DNA of 64,000 nt from VXOZ01 sp965220045 (lineage in GTDB: Bacteria; Chloroflexota; UBA11872; VXOZ01), in assembly GCA_965220045.1 (NCBI GenBank), contig OZ244803.1:310001-374000 (forward strand). The letters run 5' to 3'. The stretch's first letter is position 1; each line of letters opens with the position of its first letter. The notes beneath the pieces are model-generated. The model made no database searches and was not told the origin of the DNA. It was given only the letters and a program-made list of their open reading frames with translations. Both the position numbers and the translations under genes were made by a program. Below are positions 53,541 through 62,241 of this stretch, piece by piece.

Positions 53541-54299
53541 ATGGGCGCGCAAGGCCCAACGTCCCGCGACCGGTTTGATGAACTCTATCTGGCGACATAC
53601 GCCGATTTGACTGGCGACCGCTACACGGTGCCGGAGGTAGAGGCCATCGAGCGGTTGCTGGAACTGCGGCCGGGATCGACGCTGCTCGACCTGGCGTGCG
53701 GCCAGGGCCGCCACCTTATTCACCTTGGCATCCAGGGCTACTCGGTGATCGGGTTGGACCGCTCCGACGTGCTCATGCGCCAGGCGTACAAGGACGCGCG
53801 GGTACGCGGTCTGGACGTCAATCTCGTGCAGGGCGATATGCGCGCATTGCCGTTCGACCGCGCTTTCGATGGGGTCGTGAACTGGTTCACGGCGCTCGGT
53901 TACCTGGAGAGCGAAGAGGAAGACCAGAAGGTGCTCAACGACGTGGCGGAGGTGCTCCGTCCCGGCGGGCGCTTCGTGATGGAGATGCCGAACCCGATCC
54001 AGACGTATCAGAAACAGGCCTGGGAGGACTCGGAAATGGCGTCTACCGGCTACGCCATGGTTAACCGAAACCACATGGACTATGAAACGGGATACCAGCA
54101 CACGAGCCGCGTCGTCATTACGCCGGACGGCGAACGCATCGAGCGTGAACTCAAGGTGCGGGTCTACCTGCCGCATGAATTGGAGCGCATGCTGAATCTG
54201 GCCGGCATGGAACGGCTTGATCTGTTTGGCAGTTTGGAAGGCGATCCCCTTACACCGGAAAGCAGCCGGCTAATTCTCACTGCCAGGCAATCAGACTAA
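53541..54299 (+). CDS. class I SAM-dependent methyltransferase
   Basis: 252 residues. Motif I is LLDLACGQGRHLIHLGIQGYSVIGLDRSDVLMRQA (about 48-82), and motif post I includes VQGDMRALPFDRAFDGVVNWFTALGYL. VLRPGGRFVMEMPNP is the usual motif VI region. It is a small-molecule or unknown-substrate methyltransferase of the Methyltransf_25/11 group. The C-terminal region (LPHELERMLNLAGMERLDLFGSLEGDPL) is typical of complete members. Probably co-transcribed with the downstream membrane protein gene (26 nt apart). Confidence 0.87.
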   Translation: MGAQGPTSRDRFDELYLATYADLTGDRYTVPEVEAIERLLELRPGSTLLDLACGQGRHLIHLGIQGYSVIGLDRSDVLMRQAYKDARVRGLDVNLVQGDMRALPFDRAFDGVVNWFTALGYLESEEEDQKVLNDVAEVLRPGGRFVMEMPNPIQTYQKQAWEDSEMASTGYAMVNRNHMDYETGYQHTSRVVITPDGERIERELKVRVYLPHELERMLNLAGMERLDLFGSLEGDPLTPESSRLILTARQSD

Positions 54300-54325
54300 A
54301 AATTTCACTCAGCGCGGGATAGGCG

Positions 54326-54802
54326 ATGCAGCGATTCATGGTTTGGAAGGCACTGGCCGGCGGCGCCGGCATGGGCTTGGCGGTGCTGCTGCTTGTGGGT
54401 ATTCCCAGCGGCGTGATAGCGAACCCGTTCTTTGTCCGGCCGTTGGAAGCGCGTCCCACGGACTATGTGTTTCTCGCCGTCATCACGGCCCTGGCAGTGG
54501 CGCTGGGCGCGACGTACGGTGTGCCAAGGAGTTGCTCGCCGCAAGATTCAAAAGCGCTAGGCAGCGGCCTCCTTCTCTTCATCGGCATTGGTTGTCCGGT
54601 CTGCAACAAGGTGGTCATTGCTCTCGCCGGCGCGAGCGGCGCGTTGACCTATTTTGAACCGATCCAGCCGCTCTTTTCGCTGGCTGCCGTTGTTCTGATG
54701 GGAGTTGCGCTGGCCCTCCGTGTCCGGGACGTGCGGCGCTCAGCCGTGCCGGGTCAGCATCCAAACGCAACAGTCCAAGTATCTTCATCTCCCCGGCAGT
54801 AG
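54326..54802 (+). CDS. four-helix membrane protein with GCPVCNK motif, function unknown
   Basis: 158 residues; weak ribosome-binding site (GGATAGG). Hydrophobic segments at about 9-32, 47-66, 77-103 and 109-130. The third opens with LFIGIGCPVCNKVVIALAGASGAL, where a CxxC sits at the membrane edge, a place where thiol-redox or metal binding would be possible. A further Cys lies before it (PRSCSPQDS). I do not recognise a characterised family. The tail is polar. It follows the methyltransferase gene closely and precedes the nucleotidase gene by 74 nt. Confidence 0.7.
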   Translation: MQRFMVWKALAGGAGMGLAVLLLVGIPSGVIANPFFVRPLEARPTDYVFLAVITALAVALGATYGVPRSCSPQDSKALGSGLLLFIGIGCPVCNKVVIALAGASGALTYFEPIQPLFSLAAVVLMGVALALRVRDVRRSAVPGQHPNATVQVSSSPRQ

Positions 54803-54876
54803 CGTCTGTAAACCCTGTCAATTGCCGGGGCGTGCTCGCAGCGATGACGTCCCCTAAGTAAATGTGAGGAGAAAGC

Positions 54877-56733
54877 ATGGCGTCGCGGCGTCTTTGGTGG
54901 CACGGTCTATGTTCAATTGTTTTTGGGTTTCTCTTGGCAGTCGCGTTAGCGGCGTGTGCGCTGGCCGAACCGCCAGCCGCGCCGGGTACCGCTGCGGCAG
55001 TTACCGCGGAACCGCTGGCAACGCCAACTCCTGCTCCGCAGACGTTTCGCCTCACCATCCTGCACAACAATGACGGCGAGTCGCGGTTGATCGATGCGGG
55101 TAGGGACCGCGAGGACTTTGGCGGTGTGGCGAGGTTTGCCACGCTGGTGGCAAAGCTGCGTCAGGAGGCAAACGACAGCGGCAGCGGCGTGCTGGTGTTG
55201 TCGGCAGGCGATAGTTACCTGGCGGGCCCGGAGTTCAGCGCAAGCCTGGCGCGCAGACCGGAACCCTTCTACGACATCATCGCGTTCGATCTCATTGGCT
55301 ACGATGCAATCGTGTTGGGCAACCATGAATTTGACTTCGGCCCGGACGTACTGGCGGATGCAATCAGCGGCTCTTCATCGTCTGCCCCCTTTCTCAGCGC
55401 TAACCTTGACTTCAGCGGCGAGCCGCGGCTCGCGGAGCTCGTGGTAACGGGCCGCCTCGGTCACAGCGCTGTTCGTGAGGTGGGCGGTATGCGAGTTGGC
55501 ATCGTCGGCGCAACCACACCGGGCCTTCCGTATCTCTCCACCCCGCGCAACGTACGAGTGATGAAAGACGTTGCGGCCGTGGTGCAGGGGAACATCGATC
55601 GGCTCCAGGCGGCGGGCATCAACAAGATTATCGTTGTGAGCCATCTGCAGGGCCTCGCAGGCGATCTTGCGCTGGCGTCTGCGCTGCGCGGCGTTGACGT
55701 CATGATTGCGGGCGGCGGCGACGAACTGCTGGCAAACGAGGGCGATCTGCTGTTGCCCGGCGACGAAGAGAGCGTTTACGGGCCTTATCCGCTGCTGGCG
55801 CAGGATGCCGAGGGCAACGACGTGCCGGTGGTGGTTGGGCCGGGCGGGTACACCTATGTGGGCCGCTTGATCGTGGAATTTGACGAAGACGGCACAATAG
55901 TCGCAATTGACCCCGCCAGCGGGCCCGTCCGCGTGGCGGGCGGTGCGCACCCCGATGCCGTGGAGCCCCACCCGGCGGTGCAGGCGCAGGTGGTGGAGCC
56001 CGTGGCGGACTTCATTGGCGCACTGGCCCGCAGCGAGATTGGTACCACGGAAGTGGCCTTGGACGGACGGCGGCAAGTGGTGCGCTCGCGGGAGACCAAT
56101 CAGGGTAATCTCATCGCTGATGCACTGCTGTGGCAGGCAAACGCCCTGGCCGGGCGTTTCGGCATGGAAGCGGCGCACGTCGCGATTCAGAACGGCGGGG
56201 GCATTCGCAACGACAACATAATCGCAGCCGGCACGCTCTATGAACTCGATGTATTTGGCATGGCGCCCTTTCCGAATTTCGTTGCCATCGTCCCGGATAT
56301 CCCGGCGGCACAGTTCAAGGAGATCCTCGAGAATGCCGTCTCGCGCGTCGAGCACGGCGCCGGTCGTTTTCCGCAGATCGCCGGCTTTACTTTTACCTGG
56401 GACCCAACCGGCACAGCCCAGGCACTCGATGACGACGGCCGGGTCGTTACTCCGGGGACGCGCGTGCGCGATGTGCAGCTTGCCGACGGCACGTGGCTCG
56501 TGCGGGACGGCGACATCGTGGCCGGAGCGGGTCCCGTGCACGTAGCGACCCTCAACTTTCTCGCGCGGGGCGGGGACGAGTACCCGTTTCGCGACGCCCC
56601 ATTCGTTTCCGTTGGCGTCACGTACCAGCAGGCCGTCGCCAACTTCATTACAGAAGAACTCGGCGGTGTGGTGACCGCAGAACGCTATCCTGAAGGGGGC
56701 GAGGGCCGCACTGTTGCCCACTCGCAGCAGTAG
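54877..56733 (+). CDS. lipoprotein 5'-nucleotidase / 2',3'-cyclic phosphodiesterase-like metallophosphatase
   Basis: 618 residues, ATG preceded by GAGGAGAAAGC. Signal peptide with lipobox VALAAC (Cys27), then a Pro/Thr/Ala tether (about 31-55). N-terminal calcineurin-like domain: LHNNDGES (Asp66), VLSAGDSYLAGP, VLGNHEFDFGPD and a VVSHLQG block. The last metal motif, usually GHxH, reads AGGGDELLAN here, a known minority variant or a loss of one ligand. The C-terminal nucleotide-binding domain (about 370-560) has NGGGIRNDNIIAAG and FPNFVAIV, with RETNQGNLIADALLWQAN. Surface enzyme for scavenging phosphate and nucleosides. Confidence 0.9.
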   Translation: MASRRLWWHGLCSIVFGFLLAVALAACALAEPPAAPGTAAAVTAEPLATPTPAPQTFRLTILHNNDGESRLIDAGRDREDFGGVARFATLVAKLRQEANDSGSGVLVLSAGDSYLAGPEFSASLARRPEPFYDIIAFDLIGYDAIVLGNHEFDFGPDVLADAISGSSSSAPFLSANLDFSGEPRLAELVVTGRLGHSAVREVGGMRVGIVGATTPGLPYLSTPRNVRVMKDVAAVVQGNIDRLQAAGINKIIVVSHLQGLAGDLALASALRGVDVMIAGGGDELLANEGDLLLPGDEESVYGPYPLLAQDAEGNDVPVVVGPGGYTYVGRLIVEFDEDGTIVAIDPASGPVRVAGGAHPDAVEPHPAVQAQVVEPVADFIGALARSEIGTTEVALDGRRQVVRSRETNQGNLIADALLWQANALAGRFGMEAAHVAIQNGGGIRNDNIIAAGTLYELDVFGMAPFPNFVAIVPDIPAAQFKEILENAVSRVEHGAGRFPQIAGFTFTWDPTGTAQALDDDGRVVTPGTRVRDVQLADGTWLVRDGDIVAGAGPVHVATLNFLARGGDEYPFRDAPFVSVGVTYQQAVANFITEELGGVVTAERYPEGGEGRTVAHSQQ

Positions 56734-56806
56734 AGGCAGTTGTGATCTGACTCTCCTGAAGCGCACCTTCCGGTTGGGTATCGGGCGCGCCCTATCGCGC
56801 ATCGTC

Positions 56807-56846
56807 AAAAAACGCAACGCAGGCCTCTGTAAGTAGAGACCTGCGT
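56807..56846 (-). terminator. terminator of the small acidic protein gene
   Basis: ACGCAGGCCTCT (56817-56828) pairs with AGAGACCTGCGT (56835-56846) with one mismatch. On the minus strand it is followed by TGCGTTTTTTG (A-run 56807-56812). The convergent nucleotidase gene ends at 56733, so it may act on both sides. Confidence 0.7.
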
Positions 56847-56926
56847 GTCCTTCCATCGGGAGACTCTTGGCGTCCGCTCTTCTCCCACCTGTGAGGGCGG
56901 GCTGTGGAGCGCCTGCTTGCCAGACG

Positions 56927-57166
56927 CTACTCGATGGAGATGCGTTCCGCCTTGTTCTTCTTATCCTTGGAGCCGGCTTCGACGCGGATTTCGATGCCGC
57001 GGCGGATGAAGTCCAGGATCGCATTTGCCTTCTGGCTTAGCTTCTCCTGCAAGTCCTCAAACGCGTCGCCCGGAGAGTTGCGCACTTCAATGGTGACGCG
57101 GAAGAACGGCTGCTCAGCCGGTTCTTTGTGCGCATCTCCGTTGCCGGAATTCTTGGTATTCTCCAT
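56927..57166 (-). CDS. small conserved-looking protein, function unknown
   Basis: 79 residues from ATG at 57166, with GAGAAAGGG upstream; an in-frame start at 57304 gives a tail without features. Composition: a polar N-terminal 20 residues, then FFRVTIEVRNSPGDAFEDLQEKLSQKANAILDFIRRGIEIRVEAGS with an amphipathic helix, and a charged tail. No family recognised. It has its own terminator and is transcribed opposite the nucleotidase gene. Confidence 0.65.
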   Translation of the reverse strand: MENTKNSGNGDAHKEPAEQPFFRVTIEVRNSPGDAFEDLQEKLSQKANAILDFIRRGIEIRVEAGSKDKKNKAERISIE

Positions 57167-57409
57167 GTCGGGGTACCCTTTCTCGTAAGCGCTACCGGAG
57201 GAGACGCGTTCTCCGCTAGTGGAGAGAGCTCTCCGCAAGTGGAGAGATCTGTGTAATTCGTCATCTTTATTGGCTTCTCGATCCGGTAGCGACTGGTTAT
57301 CCAATCTCTATGTTCAATTATAAACACATCTGCCAATATGACGCAATAGAATTCAAAGATATTCTTTAAGGAAATGTATCTCTATCGGTATTGGGACGGT
57401 TGATGAGGC

Positions 57410-58120
57410 CTATTGTGGGGCTGAGTTGCCGCCCAGCGCTGCGACTTTGGCGAGGACAATTGCCACTTCCTGATCCAGCGAAAGCTCCGATGTGTCAAGC
57501 ACAATGGCATCCGGGGCTTGCGCCAGCGGCGCTGTGGCGCGGCTGCTGTCGATGCGGTCGCGGGCGGCGAGATTTGCCGCCGTCTCAGCAGATGAGATGT
57601 CTGAGCCGCGTTTGGCGAGTTCCTGCCGGCGGCGCTGAGCGCGGGTAGCGAGGTCAGCTTTAAGGAATACCTTCACCTCTGCTTCCGGACAGACCACCGT
57701 GCCGATATCGCGTCCCGCCATCACCACGCCTTTCTTGCGGGCCAAGCGTTGTTGGAGGGGGAGCAAGGCGGCGCGCGCTGCTGCCTCGGCCGCAACCGGC
57801 GAGACGCCGTCGTCAACGGCCTGGCTGCGGACTGCCCAGGTGATGTCCTCCGAACCCAACCGGAGCGTGTATTGGCGGCCGTCGTCCACGGTCGGCGGCT
57901 CGATGCGGATATCCAGGGTCTGCGTGAGGGCGGCCAGGGCCGGGCCGTCTTCCAGCGGCACGTGCGCACGCAAGGCGGCCAGGGTCAAGGCGCGATAGAA
58001 GGCGCCGGTGTCGACGAAGAGGTAGTCAAGCCGCGCGGCAAGCAGGCTGCCCAGGGCGCTTTTGCCTGATCCCGCGGTGCCGTCTATGGCGATGGTGAGA
58101 GGCGCTCTCGGCTTAGCCAT
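57410..58120 (-). CDS. cmk: cytidylate kinase
   Basis: 236 residues from ATG at 58120, which overlaps the stop codon region of the preceding pseudouridine synthase gene by 8 nt. P-loop TIAIDGTAGSGKSALG (about 9-24), LFVDTGAFYRALTLAAL (CMP/dCMP binding), VMAGRDIGTVVCPEAEVKVFLKAD and RDxxDSSR near the end are all diagnostic of Cmk. It phosphorylates CMP and dCMP to the diphosphates. The pairing with an RsuA/RluB-type pseudouridine synthase gene is seen in many bacteria. Confidence 0.93.
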   Translation of the reverse strand: MAKPRAPLTIAIDGTAGSGKSALGSLLAARLDYLFVDTGAFYRALTLAALRAHVPLEDGPALAALTQTLDIRIEPPTVDDGRQYTLRLGSEDITWAVRSQAVDDGVSPVAAEAAARAALLPLQQRLARKKGVVMAGRDIGTVVCPEAEVKVFLKADLATRAQRRRQELAKRGSDISSAETAANLAARDRIDSSRATAPLAQAPDAIVLDTSELSLDQEVAIVLAKVAALGGNSAPQ

Positions 58121-58967
58121 GACACTTCTCGTCGGCTGCGGAGTTCTTGGCTGACACATCCGCCCGGTATTTTTCCATTGATTCGGTGTTTCGTGCTTGG
58201 ATTTGCGTCAATAGCGCCGCAGGCACGCCGCGATCCGGGTTGGCGCTCGTAGACTTTTCACGCCAGGGCACGATCTCTTCCGCAGTGAGTGGCCGGGACG
58301 CTCCCGGCGCGAGATTTCCGAGGTGCACGGGGCCGATGCGAACTCTGATCAAGCGCACGGCATGCTTACCAATCGCGGCCAGCATGTGGCGTATCTGCCG
58401 CTTCCGCCCCTCGGTGAGAGTCAGGCTGATCCAGGTGCCGTTTTTATCGTCACGGTCCATCAGCTCCACCGCCACCGGATTCAAGGTATAGCCGTCCAGT
58501 GTCAGCGGGCCGCGCAACGTGTCGCACTGCTGCGCCGTTAGTGGGCCGTAGACCAAGACCGCGTATTCCTTCTCCCCGCCGTAGCGCGGGTGCGCGACGC
58601 GGTTTGCCCAGGCACCGTCGTTCGTGAGCAACAGTAACCCTTCGCTTTGATTGTCAAGGCGTCCTACGGGCCGGAGTACCGCACACGCGGCCGGCAGCAG
58701 GTCGAAGACGGTAGGCCGGTTGTAGGGGTCAACCCGGGTCGAGAGATACCCGGGCGGCTTGTGCAGAGCGAGGTAGGTGCTGGAGGTAGGCAGCGACACC
58801 GGTTTCCCCGCCACCGTTACCGTGTCGCTTGCCGGGTCTACCTTAGTGCCCAGTCTTGAGACTACTTCCCCGTTAACGGCCACTTTGCCTAGCGCAATCA
58901 TGACCTCCGCGCGGCGGCGCGACGCCACGCCGCACCGGGAGAGGTACTTTTGCAGTCGCTCTTCCAT
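58113..58967 (-). CDS. pseudouridine synthase, RluB/RsuA family
   Basis: 284 residues from ATG at 58967; the longer frame to 59207 has a non-homologous 80-residue head and is rejected. N-terminal S4 RNA-binding domain (EERLQKYLSRCGVASRRRAEVMI), then the catalytic domain with VGRLDNQSEGLLLLTNDG, Asp105 being the catalytic residue, and GRKRQIRHMLAAIGKHAVRLIRVRIGPV. It isomerises a uridine in rRNA, most likely 23S rRNA (RluB-type) or 16S (RsuA-type); which one cannot be told. A charged tail of 35 residues follows. First gene of an operon with cmk. Confidence 0.92.
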   Translation of the reverse strand: MEERLQKYLSRCGVASRRRAEVMIALGKVAVNGEVVSRLGTKVDPASDTVTVAGKPVSLPTSSTYLALHKPPGYLSTRVDPYNRPTVFDLLPAACAVLRPVGRLDNQSEGLLLLTNDGAWANRVAHPRYGGEKEYAVLVYGPLTAQQCDTLRGPLTLDGYTLNPVAVELMDRDDKNGTWISLTLTEGRKRQIRHMLAAIGKHAVRLIRVRIGPVHLGNLAPGASRPLTAEEIVPWREKSTSANPDRGVPAALLTQIQARNTESMEKYRADVSAKNSAADEKCHG

Positions 58968-59108
58968 GTCCACAAGTATACAAGGTCGCGCCGCTAAGCC
59001 GGCGTTGCGGCGCAATTGCTTTCGGCGCGCGGCTGTAGGCACTTGTGCGGCGGATGCTCTTGTATGCGTTTTGTCGTGTGGGCCTTGTCGAGTTGCTGCC
59101 TCGCCGCG

Positions 59109-59138
59109 TTGACAGCGTCCACAGCCGCGTGCTACGTT
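59109..59138 (+). promoter_or_regulatory. weak candidate promoter for the isomerase gene at 59196
   Basis: A consensus TTGACA (59109-59114) is followed after 18 bp by a poor TACGTT. Reported with low weight. Confidence 0.25.
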
Positions 59139-59195
59139 CTGCCCGTTGGCATTGATGGATAGCGACTTAAAGCAAAAAGGCAAGAGAGGACGACT

Positions 59196-59996
59196 ATGAA
59201 GGTTCACCTTGGGTGTTTCAGCCGGCCTTGGACCAAGTATCCGTTAGAGGTCTCGATGGAAGGCACGGCGCAGGCGGGCTTCCAGTACTTTGGGTTTATG
59301 ACAGCGGGAGACGGCCTGCCATTGCCGCCTAATGCATCAGATGATCAGGTGAGCAATCTCGCCGGTTTGCTTGAAAAGTACAATCTGAAGAACCTGGAGA
59401 ACTATACAAGCATCCCCTGGGGCGTTGAGTCCGATGCGCGTTCGGCTTTGCAGAGTTACGTGGACAACAGCCAGACGCTGGGCGCGACCTTCATGCACAA
59501 CAGCGGCACCAACGATGAGGCGCTCTACGACCAGTTCCTGCAGCTCATGGAAGAGGCTGCCGAATACGCCAAGAGCAAGGGTATCGTGGTGATGATGAAG
59601 CCCCACGGCGGCGTGACGGCCACGGCCCGCGGTCTGGTGGCGCTGATGCAGCGCATTAGTTCCGACAACTTGAAGGTCTTCTACGATCCCGGCAACGTGC
59701 TCTTCTATACCGGTGAGCGTCCGGAGGACGACTTTGAGGAACTCGCGCCCTACGTGGCCGGGATGTCCATCAAGGACGAGACTGGCGGCATCCAGGGCTC
59801 CGTGGATGTGACACCCGGTGATGGCGACGTGGATTTCAGGGCGCTCTTCACAATACTGCGCGACCATGACTTTGACGGCCCCTGCATGATCGAGCAACTC
59901 GGCGAGGGCACGATCGAGGAAGTCCACCACGAGGCCACACGCGCCCGCCGGTACCTGCATGATCTCCTGGATGAACTTGGCGCCGACGTGGACTAA
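59196..59996 (+). CDS. sugar phosphate isomerase/epimerase, KPHGG type
   Basis: 266 residues, ATG after AAGAGAGGACGACT. TIM-barrel of the AP-endonuclease-2 family. Compared with the duplicated enzymes at 38129 and 39260, the position of the first metal Glu (LAFEN) reads VMMKPHGG, with Lys. The Asp of VFYDPGNVLFY and the last Glu (CMIEQLGEG) are kept, while the His-x-Lys-Asp reads SIKDE. KPHGG occurs in a subgroup of these isomerases and need not mean inactivity. Substrate unknown. Followed after 76 nt by an SDR gene in the same direction, probably one pathway. Confidence 0.87.
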   Translation: MKVHLGCFSRPWTKYPLEVSMEGTAQAGFQYFGFMTAGDGLPLPPNASDDQVSNLAGLLEKYNLKNLENYTSIPWGVESDARSALQSYVDNSQTLGATFMHNSGTNDEALYDQFLQLMEEAAEYAKSKGIVVMMKPHGGVTATARGLVALMQRISSDNLKVFYDPGNVLFYTGERPEDDFEELAPYVAGMSIKDETGGIQGSVDVTPGDGDVDFRALFTILRDHDFDGPCMIEQLGEGTIEEVHHEATRARRYLHDLLDELGADVD

Positions 59997-60072
59997 CGGC
60001 GTTTGACAGGCATATTCTAAAACTCGACAAAAACGTAGGTTTTGGCATGCGACGAAGGGAGTAGAGGGACGC

Positions 60073-60801
60073 GTGGGAAGACTTAACGACATGGTTGCCG
60101 TCATTGGCGGCGCGAGCACGGGTATGGGCGCGGCGACGGCGCGACTCTTTGCGCAGGAAGGCGCGAAGGTAGTCGTGGCGGCGCGCAGCGCGGATAAGCT
60201 GTCCGCGCTGGTGGATGAGATTACGCAGGCTGGCGGTACCGCCTTGGCAGTGCCTACGGACGCGAACGACCGTGCTGCCGTGGCCGCGATGGCCGAGCGC
60301 GCCCGTGAGCAGTTTGGCAGGATTGACGTCCTGGTAAACAGCGTCGGCACCAATATCAAGAATCGCGCCTTCACCGAGATGCAGCCGGCGGACTGGGACA
60401 TGATGATCGCGCACAATCTCACTGTAGCCTACAACCTGGTGGACGCCGTCCTGCCGACTATGCGGGACCAGGGCGCCGGCACGATCATCCACTATTCGTC
60501 CGACGCCGTGCAGAAGCCCAACGTCGTTTCCGGCATTGCCTATCAAGCGACAAAGCATGGCGTGCGGGGCTTGGCCCACGGCACCATGATGGAGGAGCGC
60601 GAGCGCGGTATTCGCGTTTCGGTGGTCTTTCCCGGCCCGTGCGAAACGCCGCTGCTGGAAAAGCGCCCGGAACCGCCGCCGCCCGAAGCCTTTCCCAAAA
60701 TGCTCCAACCGGAAGACGTGGCCGAAGCCGCGCTTTTCATCGCCTCGCTGCCGCCCCGGGCCTACGTGCCGGAAGTCGTGCTGGCCGCAAGTCTCATGTA
60801 A
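60073..60801 (+). CDS. short-chain dehydrogenase/reductase (SDR)
   Basis: 242 residues, GTG start after GGGAGTAGAGGG. Cofactor motif GGASTGMG (12-19), then VVAARSADKL (Arg suggesting NADP), VNSVGTN (about 89-95), the catalytic tetrad Asn115, Ser142/143, Tyr157 and Lys161 (YSSDAV, YQATKHG). Complete, usual length. It reduces or oxidises a carbonyl or alcohol of unknown structure, likely in the same pathway as the isomerase upstream. The C-terminus (YVPEVVLAASLM) is normal for the family. Confidence 0.92.
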   Translation: MGRLNDMVAVIGGASTGMGAATARLFAQEGAKVVVAARSADKLSALVDEITQAGGTALAVPTDANDRAAVAAMAERAREQFGRIDVLVNSVGTNIKNRAFTEMQPADWDMMIAHNLTVAYNLVDAVLPTMRDQGAGTIIHYSSDAVQKPNVVSGIAYQATKHGVRGLAHGTMMEERERGIRVSVVFPGPCETPLLEKRPEPPPPEAFPKMLQPEDVAEAALFIASLPPRAYVPEVVLAASLM

Positions 60802-60953
60802 CCGGCGCGGCGGTTGCGCGCCGTAGTGTGAGAATTCAGGCGGTTTCAGCGCCTGACGCCGTTTGCTTTTCGAATTTAGCTCTTGCCGTAGCATCTGAGC
60901 AGACCGAATGGACCGAGCACGATACCGCCACCGTCTCACACTCACTGCCCGCC

Positions 60954-61955
60954 ATGAGCGCCGCTAAACCACCAGATGCCCTGGTCGCAATTGTTGGGGC
61001 AACAGCCACGGGGAAGACAGGACTTGCTGTTGCGCTGGCAGCGGAATTCTGCGCGGAGATTGTCAGCGCGGACTCGCGCCAGGTCTACCGCGGTCTTGAT
61101 ATTGGCACGGCCAAGCCAACTGCGAGCGAGCGTGAACGGGCGCCGCACCATGTCTTGGATGTGGTGCCTGCGGATGATGCCTCGTTTTCGGTAGCAGTGT
61201 GGCGCAACCACGCTGAGAGAGCGTTGGAGAACGTGGCCGCGCGGGGCAAGCGGCCCTGGCTCGTCGGTGGGACCGGGCTTTATGTGCAGTCCGTTGTGGA
61301 AGGTCTGGTGCTCCCTGACGTGCCGCCGCAGCCTGAGCTCCGCGCCGAGCTTGAGCGGACAATGCAGGAAGAGGGCGTGGACGTCCTGTATTCGCGGTTG
61401 CAGGACCTGGATCCTGAGGCAGCGGAGCAAATCGATCGGCGCAACCCCCGGCGCCTCATCCGCGCCCTGGAAGTCTGCCTCGTTTCCGGCAAACCGTTCT
61501 CCGCCCAGCGGACCCGGCGTCCGCCGCCGTATCCTATGCTGCAGATTGGTCTGCGCACTGACCGCGATACCCTATACCAGCGCATTGACGAGCGTGTCGA
61601 TGATATGATTGCGCATGGCTTCGTGGAGGAGGTCAAGTGTCTCCTTGACCAGGGGATAACGACCGACCTACCAAGCATGCAGAGCGCCGGTTACCGGCAG
61701 CTTGCCGCCTACCTGCAAGGAAGTTGGACACTGGCGGAGGCGGTCCAACAGACCAAGCACGCAACGCATCAACTCGCGAAGCGCCAGGAGACTTGGTTCC
61801 GCAAGCAAAAGGGCATACAATGGATTGAGATAGGCCCGAATGCCGTTGAGGCTGCGAGGGGACGGATAGAAGAGGTCTACAGGGAGCGCGAGCCGCGACA
61901 CAGGGACTCCGCGTGTGAAGGAGCAATGAACGGTGGCCGTAAAGGATACGCATAA
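60954..61955 (+). CDS. miaA: tRNA dimethylallyltransferase
   Basis: 333 residues from ATG at 60954; the longer frame that opens within the SDR gene at 60639 is rejected, as its first 105 residues have no similarity to MiaA. P-loop VAIVGATATGKTGLAVALA (Lys21), SADSRQVYRGLDIGTAKP, VGGTGLYVQSVVEGL, RRNPRRLIRALEV and QSAGYRQLAAYL are classical MiaA signatures. It adds dimethylallyl to A37 of tRNAs reading UNN codons. A Lys/Arg-rich tail ends in MNGGRKGYA; the DNA coding for that end is copied before the second small gene at 62236. Confidence 0.92.
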   Translation: MSAAKPPDALVAIVGATATGKTGLAVALAAEFCAEIVSADSRQVYRGLDIGTAKPTASERERAPHHVLDVVPADDASFSVAVWRNHAERALENVAARGKRPWLVGGTGLYVQSVVEGLVLPDVPPQPELRAELERTMQEEGVDVLYSRLQDLDPEAAEQIDRRNPRRLIRALEVCLVSGKPFSAQRTRRPPPYPMLQIGLRTDRDTLYQRIDERVDDMIAHGFVEEVKCLLDQGITTDLPSMQSAGYRQLAAYLQGSWTLAEAVQQTKHATHQLAKRQETWFRKQKGIQWIEIGPNAVEAARGRIEEVYREREPRHRDSACEGAMNGGRKGYA

Positions 61956-62193
61956 GGCATTCGAGCGTCTCACCGGCGCGGGCTGCAGCAAGGAGATGAC
62001 GGAGGCCTTGCTGGAAATTCTGGGTGAGTCTTGGGACGATTTGGTGACGAAAGACCACCTGGACACGCGTATGAGCGAATTGGAGTCGCGCTTGGAGCTG
62101 CGCCTTACGCTGCGCTTTGGCGTAATGCTGGCGGCTGCAACCAGCCTGATGATCGCCGTGCTGCTGGTGCTGGAATTGTTGTCCCCGAGCTAG
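61933..62193 (+). CDS. small coiled-coil membrane protein (DUF1640-like), intact copy
   Basis: 86 residues, GTG start inside the 3' end of miaA, with AAGGAG 10 nt upstream, so coupled to miaA. Opening VKDTHKAFERLTGAGCSKEMTEALLEILG, a short Glu/Arg-rich coiled coil (about 47-60) and a hydrophobic helix at about 63-82 give the architecture of DUF1640/CCDC90-like proteins: cytoplasmic head, coiled coil, C-terminal membrane anchor. No enzymatic role is apparent. It is duplicated at 62242. Confidence 0.8.
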   Translation: MAVKDTHKAFERLTGAGCSKEMTEALLEILGESWDDLVTKDHLDTRMSELESRLELRLTLRFGVMLAAATSLMIAVLLVLELLSPS

Positions 62194-62241
62194 GATCGGC
62201 TAGAGGACGTGAATTTCCTGAAGCATAAGGAAGAATGAACG

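Noticed and set aside
55375..57024. 549-residue minus-strand frame opposite the nucleotidase gene
   Set aside because: Antisense to a well-conserved gene and no start signals.
58968..59207. 80-residue N-terminal extension of the pseudouridine synthase
   Set aside because: No similarity to the family; the S4 domain begins right after the ATG at 58967.
60639..60953. N-terminal extension of MiaA into the SDR gene
   Set aside because: It overlaps conserved SDR codons in another frame, and MiaA homologs start at the P-loop strand.
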